Below are positions 52,127 to 61,622 of a stretch of 64,000 nt of DNA, in pieces. The stretch spans positions 1 through 64,000 of the forward strand of contig JAFFZZ010000113.1 of assembly GCA_016933915.1 (NCBI GenBank), in the 5' to 3' direction. Both the position numbers and the translations under genes were made by a program. Under the pieces are notes generated by a model, which saw only the letters and a program-made list of their open reading frames with translations, made no database searches and had not been told where the DNA came from. This stretch comes from Candidatus Babeliaceae bacterium. Its GTDB lineage: Bacteria; Babelota; Babeliae; Babelales; Babelaceae. Each line of letters opens with the position of its first letter. Position 1 is the stretch's first letter.

Positions 52127-53860
52127 ATGACCCAGGTCATACGTGGCAGCAAATTTCTTTGGCAATTACCTGAACCATTGCCACAGGAAGCAATTACGAC
52201 TCTCTCGCAGCATATTCAGCTCTCAACCCCAATACTCGAACTGCTCATACGCCGCGGATACTCAACCGTTGATCTCTTTGATCAATTTCTGATCACACCC
52301 CGCGAACAGCTGGTTGCGGACCCAGCACTTCTTGTAGATGCAGAGAAAGCGGTTGATCGTCTTTTGCACGCCATAAAAAACGAGGAAAAAATCCTTATTG
52401 TCGGAGACTACGATGTTGATGGCATGACAAGTACTGCACTGCTTATGCTTGCACTTTTACCGATCGGTGCCCGCGTTAACTTTTTTCTTCCTCATCGCAT
52501 TAAGGATGGATACGGTTTATCACCAAAAATCGTAGAACGGGCTGCCACGAGCGGCTACTCGTTGATTATTACCGTTGACAATGGAATCGCAGCCCATGAC
52601 GCTGCGCTTTGCGCCCAAGAACGAGGGGTTGATCTCATTATTACCGATCACCACCGTCCACAAAATGAGTTACCCCCCGCACACGCTGTCGTCAATCCGT
52701 GGCGTAGTGACTGTCCCTATCCATTCAAGCATCTTGCAGGCGTTGGTGTTGCTTTCAAACTGCTTACTCTTCTCTACGAAAAAATTGGCAGAGAGTTACC
52801 AGAGCAGAGCGAAGAGTTGCTTGCTCTCGGCACTATCGCCGATGTTATGCCTCTCGTCGGCGAAAATCGATACTGGGTCCGCCGCGGCTTAAGACAGATC
52901 AATGATCGAGAAAGTTTAGCTATTCGTACTTTACGAACCAATGCACGTCTCTCACGCAAAATCACTGCACTCGACATTGGCTTTTTTCTAACCCCACAGC
53001 TTAATGCACTCGGACGCCTCGATGATCCACGATCTGCTATAACCTTCCTCATCAGTAACAATGAAGAGGAAGTGGCTCGCATTGGGGCGCAACTGTACCA
53101 ACTCAATCAGGACAGACGCACCATCGAAAATGAGGTAATAAGCAGCGTAACCAATCAAATCAAACAAGGACTCATTAACCCACTCAAAGAAAAAATCTTA
53201 ATTGCTGCCGATGGTTCATGGCCGGCAGGGGTCATAGGACTTGCTGCATCACGGCTTGTGAGCCTGTACGGTAGACCAGTCATATTGCTTCACGATGTCG
53301 GAAACGGCACCCTCAAGGGGTCAGGTCGCTCCATTCCCGCATTCAACCTTTTTGACGGGCTTTCTGAAGCGCAAGACTTGCTCATGCACTTTGGTGGTCA
53401 TGCTGCTGCTGCAGGTTTAGCAGTACAATCAGAAAATCTCATGCTACTTAAGCAGCGTCTTACTGAAAAAATCGACCGCGAGCTTAAGCCCGAAGATTTC
53501 GAACAACGTATTCAATGTGACGCCTCACTCTCTATGTCCGAACTCAACGGGAAACTCTGTAGAGATCTCGCCTATCTAGAACCATTTGGACCCGGCAACG
53601 AAAAACCGACTTTTTATCTCTCCGAAGTCTCTGTCATCGGGCAACCTGTCATCTATAAAGATGCACATGTACGGTTTTCTGCCTTTGCCGATGGCGTAAT
53701 AAAACCGATCATTTTTTTTAACCGTCCAGATATTTTCAGCACGATCCTCACCGCAGAAAATCAAACATTTGATTGTGCGGTCCATGTTACAGAAAATGAA
53801 TGGGAAGGCCGAAAGCGTGTCGAATTACAAGGTGTTGATATAGCATTACATGGAGCATAG
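52127..53860 (+). CDS. recJ: Single-stranded-DNA-specific exonuclease RecJ
   Basis: 577 aa. DHH-family motifs: GDYDVDGMTSTALL, VDNGIAAHDA, ITDHHRPQNELPP, then the DHHA1 and OB parts with the GGHAAAAGL loop. RecJ degrades 5' single-stranded ends in mismatch and recombinational repair and binds the SSB tail. The length is normal. It starts 3 nt after the lysS stop; an ATG overlapping that stop is out of frame. Confidence 0.96.
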   Translation: MTQVIRGSKFLWQLPEPLPQEAITTLSQHIQLSTPILELLIRRGYSTVDLFDQFLITPREQLVADPALLVDAEKAVDRLLHAIKNEEKILIVGDYDVDGMTSTALLMLALLPIGARVNFFLPHRIKDGYGLSPKIVERAATSGYSLIITVDNGIAAHDAALCAQERGVDLIITDHHRPQNELPPAHAVVNPWRSDCPYPFKHLAGVGVAFKLLTLLYEKIGRELPEQSEELLALGTIADVMPLVGENRYWVRRGLRQINDRESLAIRTLRTNARLSRKITALDIGFFLTPQLNALGRLDDPRSAITFLISNNEEEVARIGAQLYQLNQDRRTIENEVISSVTNQIKQGLINPLKEKILIAADGSWPAGVIGLAASRLVSLYGRPVILLHDVGNGTLKGSGRSIPAFNLFDGLSEAQDLLMHFGGHAAAAGLAVQSENLMLLKQRLTEKIDRELKPEDFEQRIQCDASLSMSELNGKLCRDLAYLEPFGPGNEKPTFYLSEVSVIGQPVIYKDAHVRFSAFADGVIKPIIFFNRPDIFSTILTAENQTFDCAVHVTENEWEGRKRVELQGVDIALHGA

Positions 53861-53863
53861 CGA

Positions 53864-54544
53864 ATGATTATTACTATCGATGGGCCAGTAGCAAGTGGCA
53901 AGTCATCAGTTGCAAAGCGATTAGCTGACAAACTCGGATTTTATTACCTCTACACAGGACTTTTATATCGCGGGCTCGCCTACCTTCTCGTCACCAAATT
54001 TGGCTATTCAGACGAAGAACTCAAAAAACCACGTTCTGCAGACATTGACGCAATTGTTAATAACCCATCATTTCAGTATCACTACGATACAGGAATACCC
54101 ACCATTATGTTTAACGGGGAAAATATTACCCCGTATCTAAAGACAGCAGAAGTTGACCACTGGTCTTCAATCTCCAGCGCCGATCCTTATGTCCGTCAGT
54201 CAGTATTACATCATCAGATCGAATTAGGAAAAAAATACAACCTCGTCGTCGATGGCCGCGATACAGGCACTATCGTTTTTCCGCACGCGACAATAAAAAT
54301 TTTTCTCACTGCAGCACCAGAAGTTCGTGCAAAACGGTGGCAACAAGATCAAATGAAAGCGGGAAAAAAATTTACTTTTGCCGATGCACTTACTGCCATC
54401 AATGAACGCGACCAACGGGACATCACCCGCCCACACTCACCACTCATTCCTGCCACAGACGCAATTATCATCGACAACTCAGACATGTCTATCGAAGAAA
54501 CAGACGAGAAACTTTATCAGCTCTGTTTATCACAGCACAAGTAA
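53864..54544 (+). CDS. cmk: Cytidylate kinase
   Basis: 226 aa. The P-loop DGPVASGKSSVAKRLA is at residues 6-21; the CMP-binding and lid regions include VVDGRDTGTIVFPHA and EVRAKRWQQDQ. Cmk phosphorylates CMP and dCMP in nucleotide recycling. It starts 3 nt after recJ and is last in the lysS-recJ-cmk run. Confidence 0.96.
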   Translation: MIITIDGPVASGKSSVAKRLADKLGFYYLYTGLLYRGLAYLLVTKFGYSDEELKKPRSADIDAIVNNPSFQYHYDTGIPTIMFNGENITPYLKTAEVDHWSSISSADPYVRQSVLHHQIELGKKYNLVVDGRDTGTIVFPHATIKIFLTAAPEVRAKRWQQDQMKAGKKFTFADALTAINERDQRDITRPHSPLIPATDAIIIDNSDMSIEETDEKLYQLCLSQHK

Positions 54545-54556
54545 AACCCCAAACTT

Positions 54557-56383
54557 TTATTTTACTGCTTTTTGCTGTTCACGAACGCGAAAAATAAGTA
54601 ACGATAAGGTTGCGGGAGTAATGCCAGGAATAAGAGAAGCTTGCGCTATAGTCGCCGGACGAAGTCGATTAAGTTTTTCTTGCAACTCCCGGGGAAGCCC
54701 AGGCATTCCAGTATAGGTTAACGTTTCGGGAATAGCGAGTGTACGATACGTCTCATTCTTCTCAACCTCGCGAATTTCCCGCTGTTTGTAAGGTCCATAC
54801 AAAATCTCTGCGTAAACAGTCTCTACAGCACGTGGATGCAAGCCATCTCCAGCAAGATGTCGAATCTCTTGTTTTACAAATTCAGGTTTATTATTGGAAA
54901 TAAGTTGTGCGAATTGACGTAATTTACCAGATTTTCCAAAACCCTGAAGAAGTTGTTCAATTTTTTCATTTTCTGCATCAACTGTTTTTTTCAGATCTAC
55001 GGAAATAAGACCAAGTTCATAGGCAACCGGAGTCAGCCGCGCAAAGGTATTATCCTGCCGAAGAATAAGTCGCCGCTCAGCTCGCGAAGTGAACATACGA
55101 TACGGCTCATCAACGCCTAACGTCACCAAATCATCGATCATGATGCCAATATATCCTTCATTTCGACTCATGATATACGGCGACAAACCGCGCACCTTAC
55201 GAGCAGCATTAATTCCGGCGATAATTCCCTGCCCAGCAGCCTCTTCATACCCTGTCGTCCCATTAATTTGCCCAGCCAAAAAGAGTCCAGGGATCTTTTT
55301 AAGTTCAAGAGAATGATGCAGCTGATGTGGAGAAACAAAATCATACTCGATACCATAGGCATATCCCGTAAATATGGCATGCTCAAACCCGGCTATGGTG
55401 CGCACAAACTGTTCTTGCACCTCACGTGGCAATGAGTTTGATATACCATTTGGGTACATCTCATCCGATGACTCACTCTCTGGTTCAACAAAGACATGAT
55501 GCGATGTTTTATGAGAAAAACGAACAATCTTATCTTCGATGGAAGGACAGTAACGCGTCGGTGTCCCGGTAATTTTTTTTGAAAAGATAGGAGATAGATG
55601 CGCATTATCAAGAATAATTTTATGGGAATACTCATTCGTATGAGTGATAAAACAGTCCATCTTGTTCACGGCAGCATGCGGCTCTAACTCATACAGATAG
55701 TCTACCGGCGCAACCACGTCCCTTTCCATAACCGAAAAGTCGATACTTGAACGCAAAATACGAGGAGGAGTCCCCGTCTTCATACGCCCAACCCGAATAT
55801 CAAGCGATCTCAAAAACTGAGCGAGTTTAATAACCGGTGCTTCACCAAGCCGACCAGCGGCATGACTCTCTTGTCCCACATGAACTAGCCCATTAAGGAA
55901 AGTCCCACCAGTCAAAACAACGGCAGGTGCAGTATAGCAATAACCAGAGGCAGTAACCACTCCGCGGACACGGCCAACCTCATCGAATAAAACCTCATCA
56001 ACCATATCTTCAATAATGGTGAGATGTTCTTTCTGATCAAGTGCTTCGAGAATTTTTTTTTGGTAGCAATGCTTATCAATCTGAAGCCTTAGCCCCTGTA
56101 CCGCAGGCCCTTTGCTCGTATTAAGCATCTTTGCCTGCAGATACGATTGCGTACAGATCCGCGGCATAAGACCACCAAGAGCCGCGATTTCAAAAACTAT
56201 ATGTCCCTTACCAATCCCACCAATCGACGGGTTACATGGCATAAAGCCGATGCGATCTCGCGACAAAGAGATAAGTGCTGTCTTAACGCCCAAAGAAGCG
56301 GCGGCATGCGCGGCTTCAACACCCGCATGACCGCCACCAATAATGATAACGTCAAATATTGATTGAATTCCTCGTTTTTCCAT
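54557..56383 (-). CDS. mnmG: tRNA uridine-5-carboxymethylaminomethyl modification enzyme MnmG
   Basis: The FAD-dependent half of the MnmE-MnmG complex that modifies wobble U34. The 608 aa show the FAD fold (IIIGGGHAGVEAAHAA), the cysteine-containing CNPSIGGIGKG, TGTPPRI, and the second FAD motif (GQINGTTGYEEAAGQG). The C-terminal helices interact with MnmE. MnmE is not in the window. MnmA, at 6859, modifies C2 of the same base, so the pathway is intact as far as can be seen. Confidence 0.97.
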   Translation of the reverse strand: MEKRGIQSIFDVIIIGGGHAGVEAAHAAASLGVKTALISLSRDRIGFMPCNPSIGGIGKGHIVFEIAALGGLMPRICTQSYLQAKMLNTSKGPAVQGLRLQIDKHCYQKKILEALDQKEHLTIIEDMVDEVLFDEVGRVRGVVTASGYCYTAPAVVLTGGTFLNGLVHVGQESHAAGRLGEAPVIKLAQFLRSLDIRVGRMKTGTPPRILRSSIDFSVMERDVVAPVDYLYELEPHAAVNKMDCFITHTNEYSHKIILDNAHLSPIFSKKITGTPTRYCPSIEDKIVRFSHKTSHHVFVEPESESSDEMYPNGISNSLPREVQEQFVRTIAGFEHAIFTGYAYGIEYDFVSPHQLHHSLELKKIPGLFLAGQINGTTGYEEAAGQGIIAGINAARKVRGLSPYIMSRNEGYIGIMIDDLVTLGVDEPYRMFTSRAERRLILRQDNTFARLTPVAYELGLISVDLKKTVDAENEKIEQLLQGFGKSGKLRQFAQLISNNKPEFVKQEIRHLAGDGLHPRAVETVYAEILYGPYKQREIREVEKNETYRTLAIPETLTYTGMPGLPRELQEKLNRLRPATIAQASLIPGITPATLSLLIFRVREQQKAVK

Positions 56384-56450
56384 GTTCTTTATTCACAAAT
56401 CACAGAGGGCCGAGGCAGATACCCTTGAATTCTACTCTCGTCCTTTTTTG

Positions 56451-57170
56451 TTAAAAGGTAATACGTGCAAGGCCATCCCAACCAAGCACCTTAAGGTCAT
56501 TGATCGCCCAAGCCGGAAAATCACTTTCTTTCAATGATTTCAAACTTAATGCGATGGTACATTTATAAGAATTTCTCAACTCTTTCAATTTGACCACAAC
56601 TTTACTTGCACTGCCTACCCCAAACCGCGGACTTTCACGAAGAAGCTCATAAAGAAAATCCACAAAAACCGGCCATTTTTTAATTTCAGCAGCCGGCGTT
56701 TTTTTGCTCAAGAATTGGCGCAAAAGATCCATCGCAACAATTTCGTAGACAATAGTACGCAAACGAGCGTCTCCTAATTCTACAAATCTAACGCGCACCC
56801 TCTCTGGCAAACCAGAGTCAGTAGCACTCACTTCACGAATCTTTGAACCAAACGCAACCACCTGCTCAGCAATCTGCTTCGCAGAATTAACATTGTTCAA
56901 CGCAGCAATACCATTTCCTTCAATTGAAACACCTAATCCACGCAACCCGGCAAGAAGTTCATCAAGCGACGTAACACGATTAAAATCAGCATCATTAAGG
57001 GCATGCAGTATTTTTGATTCATAATATGCAGCAGAATAACACTCTACTTCAGAAGTAGAAGCAACAGCAGAAGCGGAGAAAACAGCTCGTATATTAAAAC
57101 CAACCCCAAATGTTAGTAACCCAAAGGAGCATAATAGGTAAGGGAAAGCGCTCTTTATGAGTCTTTTCAT
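56451..57170 (-). CDS. Secreted protein of unknown function
   Basis: 239 aa with a long N-terminal hydrophobic signal (MKRLIKSAFPYLLCSFGLLT). The mature region is mixed helical, with SLDELLAGLRGLGVSI and a hydrophobic C-terminal end (LKVLGWDGLARITF). I recognise no family. AGAAAGGACTGAA precedes the ATG. It is upstream of mnmG with 67 nt between. The gene is divergent from mraY. Confidence 0.7.
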   Translation of the reverse strand: MKRLIKSAFPYLLCSFGLLTFGVGFNIRAVFSASAVASTSEVECYSAAYYESKILHALNDADFNRVTSLDELLAGLRGLGVSIEGNGIAALNNVNSAKQIAEQVVAFGSKIREVSATDSGLPERVRVRFVELGDARLRTIVYEIVAMDLLRQFLSKKTPAAEIKKWPVFVDFLYELLRESPRFGVGSASKVVVKLKELRNSYKCTIALSLKSLKESDFPAWAINDLKVLGWDGLARITF

Positions 57171-57395
57171 TTCAGTCCTTTCTCTAAAGGCGCCGGCGAC
57201 ACAACGCTAAATTTGATTAGCACAATTACAGTATAGAATATTAGCCAAAAAGGTCAAGTTACCGGCTTATTCACCCAAAAAGAGAACGACAGTTTGGAAA
57301 AAATAAAAGCAATAAAAAAAGCGAACATTACAAAAAAGGTCTTTTCAGTATACTTATTGAGCATATTCTTGCCTATGTAAAAGAGAGGTTTTTTC

Positions 57396-58349
57396 ATGTA
57401 CAATACAATTTTCTGGTGGTGCATTTTTGCGGCAATGCTCTCCTGTACGCTTGGTTTTCTCTTTCTACGTTATATTAAACAATTTGTACGCTCATCTATT
57501 CGCGCTTATGTCAACGAGATTCACCAAGCAAAAGAGTTGACCCCAACAATGGGTGGGCTCTTTTTCATTGGGGCATTCCTCATCACCCTGCTCTGCAGCA
57601 TCTCTTGGAGCAATAGTAAAGTTTGGATTATAGCGCTGACAACCATCGGATTTGGTGCGGTAGGATTTTGCGACGACTGGTTTAAAATTGTACGTCATAA
57701 GGGAATTACGGAAAAACAAAAATTTATCTCACAATTTCTGATCGCACTCTTAGCCCTCCTTATCTGGTTCTTCTGGGAAAAACCTTCGACGCTCGTACAC
57801 ATCCCATTTCTGCCGCACCTCTCACTGAATATCAATTGGCTCCTTATTCCGTGGGGCATATGGATTCTCTTAAGTAGCACCAATGCAGTAAATATTACCG
57901 ATGGTCTTGATGGTCTTGCAGGCTCACTCGTTGCAATCGTCAGCGCCGTTTTTGGTATCATCGCATGGTTACAAGGTGACTATTCCCTCGCACTTATCGC
58001 CTGGATTTTTGCAAGCACGCTTCTGGGGTTTCTCTGGTTCAATAGCTGCCCTGCCAAGGTTTTCATGGGGGATGTTGGGTCACTCGCCTGTGGTGGATTT
58101 ATTGGCATGATTGCACTCATGACACGACAAGAACTACTTCTCCCCATCGTCGCTGGCGTCATGGTCATCGAAGTTCTCTCTGTCATCATGCAAGTAAGTA
58201 CATTCAAACTAACAGGCAGACGAATTCTCAAAATGGCGCCGCTACATCACCATTTTGAATTATGTGGCATTCCAGAAACCAAAATTACCACGCGATGCAT
58301 CCTTATAACAATGGTTCTTGGCCTGGTTGCCCTTGCCGGTTTTTGTTAA
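57396..58349 (+). CDS. mraY: Phospho-N-acetylmuramoyl-pentapeptide-transferase MraY
   Basis: MraY makes lipid I from UDP-MurNAc-pentapeptide and undecaprenyl phosphate. The 317 aa are polytopic. Signature blocks: ELTPTMGGLFF, DDWFKI, NITDGLDGLAG, FNSCPAKVFMGDVGSLA and LHHHFELCG. It is slightly shorter than E. coli MraY. It stands outside any dcw cluster in this window and overlaps the convergent transporter gene by 47 bp. Confidence 0.95.
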   Translation: MYNTIFWWCIFAAMLSCTLGFLFLRYIKQFVRSSIRAYVNEIHQAKELTPTMGGLFFIGAFLITLLCSISWSNSKVWIIALTTIGFGAVGFCDDWFKIVRHKGITEKQKFISQFLIALLALLIWFFWEKPSTLVHIPFLPHLSLNINWLLIPWGIWILLSSTNAVNITDGLDGLAGSLVAIVSAVFGIIAWLQGDYSLALIAWIFASTLLGFLWFNSCPAKVFMGDVGSLACGGFIGMIALMTRQELLLPIVAGVMVIEVLSVIMQVSTFKLTGRRILKMAPLHHHFELCGIPETKITTRCILITMVLGLVALAGFC

Positions 58350-59625
58350 TCACTGTCGCATACCAAAAGCCAATAAGCCCAACCAACAAGAGAAGAGCAA
58401 AGATGCTATAGCCGTATACACCGTAGAACCATGCGTTAGCTGTTGCTGTGTACGCAAATAGTAAAATACTTCCCACCCCACATAGTCCAACAATGCGATA
58501 TCGCCAGCCACTGCGATAAAAAAGGGCGCAAAAACCAAAAACCGAAAGTGCATAGGCGAGCGTTGATGCGCAGGCTGTTACTTGCTGCAACAGAATAATC
58601 TCACCTTTTGAAATGAGGAGATATCCCAATTCTATCGCTCCAGCCGCCAAAACACACCAAATTGGAGCATAATACTTGTTAAACCGCTTGAATAGCGAGG
58701 CCCATGGAATCACTTGATATTGTGCCAATGTGTTCAGGTTCCATAAATTGCTGTATAAAATAGCATAGCTCGAACCAAGCGCTGAAGATGCTATACAAAC
58801 AAATGCAACAACGCGGACAACATCCGCCAGCGAACCTGCAAAAGCACGCGAGATCACTAGCCCCACCGACTCTTGAAAACCATTCAGTATCCCAAGCTCA
58901 GAACCAAGCGCCCCATACAGTAAAAGCTGATACAGTGTCAAAACGGCCATAACAAAGAGGTAAGAAAAAATAACCGCCCGCGGTCCATTCCTACTTGGAT
59001 TTTGAATATTCTTACTCAAAGAACAGGTTGCCTCAAAACCGGCAAAGGCGAATATGCCAAAAGTAACACTTGAAGGAATCCCCCACCAGTCCGCACGATA
59101 CACCACAAATTGAACCGGGTCCCAGAGACGAGCAGAAGCAACAAGAACAGTCGTCACCGCAACAATCTTCATCATAAAAAAACTATACTGCAAGGGTCTT
59201 CCCGTCTTCACGTTAAAGAGTGTCAGGAAAACGAAAACACCCAAGATAATGGCATCAACAACCAGAGCATTTACCGCCGCAAATCCTGGATGAACCGATT
59301 GCATAAGCGTCACAAAAATATGAAGTCCAAGCGCAGCAGAAGCCAACTTACCAACAAAATAGCCCCAGCTGCTTAAAAAACCGGCAACAGGGTGGAGCAA
59401 TGATCCAAATTCAAAAAACGTTCCCCCCGGTTTATTCGCAAGTAAAAGCGAAAAAATAATAATCAGCGGAAGAATAAGTAGGCCTACCAAAGGATAAACA
59501 AGCGCTCCAAGCGCCCCTGCAGCTCGCGCAAGCGTAACACTATTAATAAACACCCCAGAGCCAAGCATAATGTTAACATTAACAAAAAAGGCCGCCGCTA
59601 ATGAAAGCTCCTGTTTTTTAAGCAT
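58303..59625 (-). CDS. APC-superfamily amino acid transporter
   Basis: 440 aa with about 12 hydrophobic segments. The N-terminal NIMLGSGVFINSVTLA is the unwound helix 1 motif of APC transporters, and GIFAFAGFEATCSLSKNIQNP is the conserved helix 6 region. It likely imports amino acids, in line with a host-dependent life. Substrate cannot be set from sequence alone. Its 3' end overlaps mraY; its 5' end is 11 nt from the RNA methyltransferase gene. Confidence 0.9.
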   Translation of the reverse strand: MLKKQELSLAAAFFVNVNIMLGSGVFINSVTLARAAGALGALVYPLVGLLILPLIIIFSLLLANKPGGTFFEFGSLLHPVAGFLSSWGYFVGKLASAALGLHIFVTLMQSVHPGFAAVNALVVDAIILGVFVFLTLFNVKTGRPLQYSFFMMKIVAVTTVLVASARLWDPVQFVVYRADWWGIPSSVTFGIFAFAGFEATCSLSKNIQNPSRNGPRAVIFSYLFVMAVLTLYQLLLYGALGSELGILNGFQESVGLVISRAFAGSLADVVRVVAFVCIASSALGSSYAILYSNLWNLNTLAQYQVIPWASLFKRFNKYYAPIWCVLAAGAIELGYLLISKGEIILLQQVTACASTLAYALSVFGFCALFYRSGWRYRIVGLCGVGSILLFAYTATANAWFYGVYGYSIFALLLLVGLIGFWYATVINKNRQGQPGQEPLL

Positions 59626-59636
59626 AAAATCCTCGT

Positions 59637-60392
59637 TTATTTTTCGCTTGTTAACGCGTAAAGCGCTATTGATCCGGCAACCGCTGCATTCAAGCTCTCA
59701 GTACCACCGGGCATTGAAATTGAAATTCGTCCCTGGCAATCAGCTAGATAAGTATCAGAAAGGCCATGCGCCTCGCCACCAACTACGACAACCCGTCGCA
59801 CCCCACAAATAAATCGCGATAACGGCAAGCCACCAGAAGCAACAAGAGCGCTTATCTCTATCTTTTCATTACGCGCCTGACTTACCAAATCACCCCACGA
59901 AGAACGAACAACTCCCTTAAAGGCAAGCGCTCCGGCACTTGCCTGAACTACTTTCGGGCTCCAAATATCAACACCGCCTATAGCCACTACCGGTACTTCA
60001 AATGCTGCAGCCGTTCTAATAATAGTCCCCATATTTCCCGGGTCCTGCAAATCAACCGCTGCAAGCGTAAGAGGTCCGAGGGTAAGTGAACGTTCAGTCG
60101 GCTGCTTAAAAACTGCGATAACACCACTCGGTGTCGTTACCGTGCTCATCTTACGCATCACCATCTCATCTGTAAGCCTAATACGGGTCTGATCAATAGG
60201 AAGTGATGTAGCCCATACAACATATTTCTCTGCCACCCAGAGAACTTCAAGATCAAACTGATGTGAAAAAAATGGCTCACAAGCACGAATCCCCTCAACC
60301 AAAAAAGCACCCGCCTGGCGGCGTCCACGAGACGTATGCAAAGAAACAGTACGTTTAACCTGTTCATTATGAGGAGAGGTAATTGTTTTCAT
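59637..60392 (-). CDS. TrmH-family RNA 2'-O-methyltransferase (SpoU)
   Basis: 251 aa with the SPOUT knot motifs: LQDPGNMGTIIRTAAAFEV, VVVGGEAHGLSD and SMPGGTESLNAAVAGSIALY. The N-terminal domain (MKTITSPHNEQVKRTVSLH) is the substrate-binding type found in TsnR/RlmB-like members. It probably methylates a ribose in rRNA or tRNA; which one cannot be told. Confidence 0.92.
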   Translation of the reverse strand: MKTITSPHNEQVKRTVSLHTSRGRRQAGAFLVEGIRACEPFFSHQFDLEVLWVAEKYVVWATSLPIDQTRIRLTDEMVMRKMSTVTTPSGVIAVFKQPTERSLTLGPLTLAAVDLQDPGNMGTIIRTAAAFEVPVVAIGGVDIWSPKVVQASAGALAFKGVVRSSWGDLVSQARNEKIEISALVASGGLPLSRFICGVRRVVVVGGEAHGLSDTYLADCQGRISISMPGGTESLNAAVAGSIALYALTSEK

Positions 60393-60450
60393 AATGAATA
60401 TATACTACCGATCATCACGAAAAAAACAACTCAGATCACCAGATTTACTG

Positions 60451-60984
60451 CTAAATCGGGATACGAATTATCTGCGGTTGATGATTAATTTGCCGCATAA
60501 AAGCAATAAAATCGGTTGGTGACAAAACAAGGGACATATCATTTCTCATCGGGTGAAACTGAATTTTAGTAGCTGATAAAAAATCTTCATCCATCACAAA
60601 GGAGACCTTGTTATCGGTATCAAATATAAGCCCGAATGGCGACACCGAGCCAGGTTGCAGCCGAAGAAGTTCAAACAACTCCTCTGGCTTTCCAAAAGAA
60701 AAACGTGCAGTTCCCAAAATTTTGCTCAACGCTTTCAGATCAACGCGTTTATCTTGCGTTACACTCACCAGAAAAAAGGTATTATTCTTGGTATTTTTCA
60801 AAAAAAGATTCTTTGAGGAAAGACCAGGAAGCTCAACAACATCGCCACTATCGATCAGCACCGGTCTTTCTGCAGTAGTAAAGACGGGCTGATGTCGAAA
60901 TACTGTATACTCAATCTGAGCAGCTTTCAACAAATCCAGCACTGTCTTTTCATTTTCCCACTCTTTCACCAAATCCGCCATCCT
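60451..60984 (-). CDS. YbaK/ProX-type aminoacyl-tRNA deacylase
   Basis: 177 aa from ATG 60984, with AGGGACGTGAGG upstream; a TTG at 61005 would overlap the upstream gene's stop. The YbaK/aaRS-associated domain is clear: SSKNLFLKNTKNNTFFLVSV, KRVDLKALSKILG, ARFSFGKPEELFELL and PGSVSPFGLIFD. This is the ProX (PrdX) type, which hydrolyses Ala- or Cys-tRNA-Pro mischarges in trans. It lies close downstream of the DJ-1/PfpI gene. Confidence 0.9.
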   Translation of the reverse strand, partial: RMADLVKEWENEKTVLDLLKAAQIEYTVFRHQPVFTTAERPVLIDSGDVVELPGLSSKNLFLKNTKNNTFFLVSVTQDKRVDLKALSKILGTARFSFGKPEELFELLRLQPGSVSPFGLIFDTDNKVSFVMDEDFLSATKIQFHPMRNDMSLVLSPTDFIAFMRQINHQPQIIRIPI

Positions 60985-61001
60985 CACGTCCCTAAAATTA
61001 A

Positions 61002-61556
61002 TCAAAGAACTTTTTCTCCATCAGCTGCTTCTCCCTTAACCACACGAGCAATCATCTGACCAAATGCAGTTGATGCGCGAGGGCCAACGGCGGTAACAAC
61101 ATTTCCATCACACACCACATCTTCATCAACCAAGATACCGCCATACTTCCTTGCGATTGGCTCCAGCGCATTATCGCCATCCCAGCCAGTCATGCGCACA
61201 CTTTTGAGAACCCCTGCTTTAAGTAAGATTCGCGGTGAAATACAGATAGCACCATACGAAATACCGGCACGTTGTGCTTCCTGCAGTTTTCTATGCACAA
61301 TGTCAGTATCAAGATTTTCCATCGCGCCTGGTCCACCAATTAAGAAAAATCCATTACACATGGTCACATCAAACGTATTGATAGTTCGATCAACCTCAAC
61401 CGTATAAACGCCATCAGCCGCAGTTGCCGTTTCAGCACGATTACTTACCGTCACAACCGTAATACCCGCTCTCTCGAGAGCTGAACGCGTCTCCATATAT
61501 TCAACAGGCTGAAAACCGTTATGCGCAATAAGAAGTGTTACACACAATGTCGCCAT
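61002..61556 (-). CDS. DJ-1/PfpI family protein
   Basis: 184 aa. The nucleophile elbow is GAICISPRIL (cysteine of the C-I-S type), with the conserved glutamate in GFQPVEYME and the strand GFFLIGGPGAM. The family includes glyoxalase III, deglycase-like and chaperone proteins; substrate is not predictable. AAGGAGGAGTTATC precedes the ATG. The following YbaK gene is close, so co-transcription is likely. Confidence 0.92.
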   Translation of the reverse strand: MATLCVTLLIAHNGFQPVEYMETRSALERAGITVVTVSNRAETATAADGVYTVEVDRTINTFDVTMCNGFFLIGGPGAMENLDTDIVHRKLQEAQRAGISYGAICISPRILLKAGVLKSVRMTGWDGDNALEPIARKYGGILVDEDVVCDGNVVTAVGPRASTAFGQMIARVVKGEAADGEKVL

Positions 61557-61622
61557 GATAACTCCTCCTTTTTATGAATCTCTTTTCGGCTATTTACTGT
61601 AGCATAAAAAGCAGACGCCTCG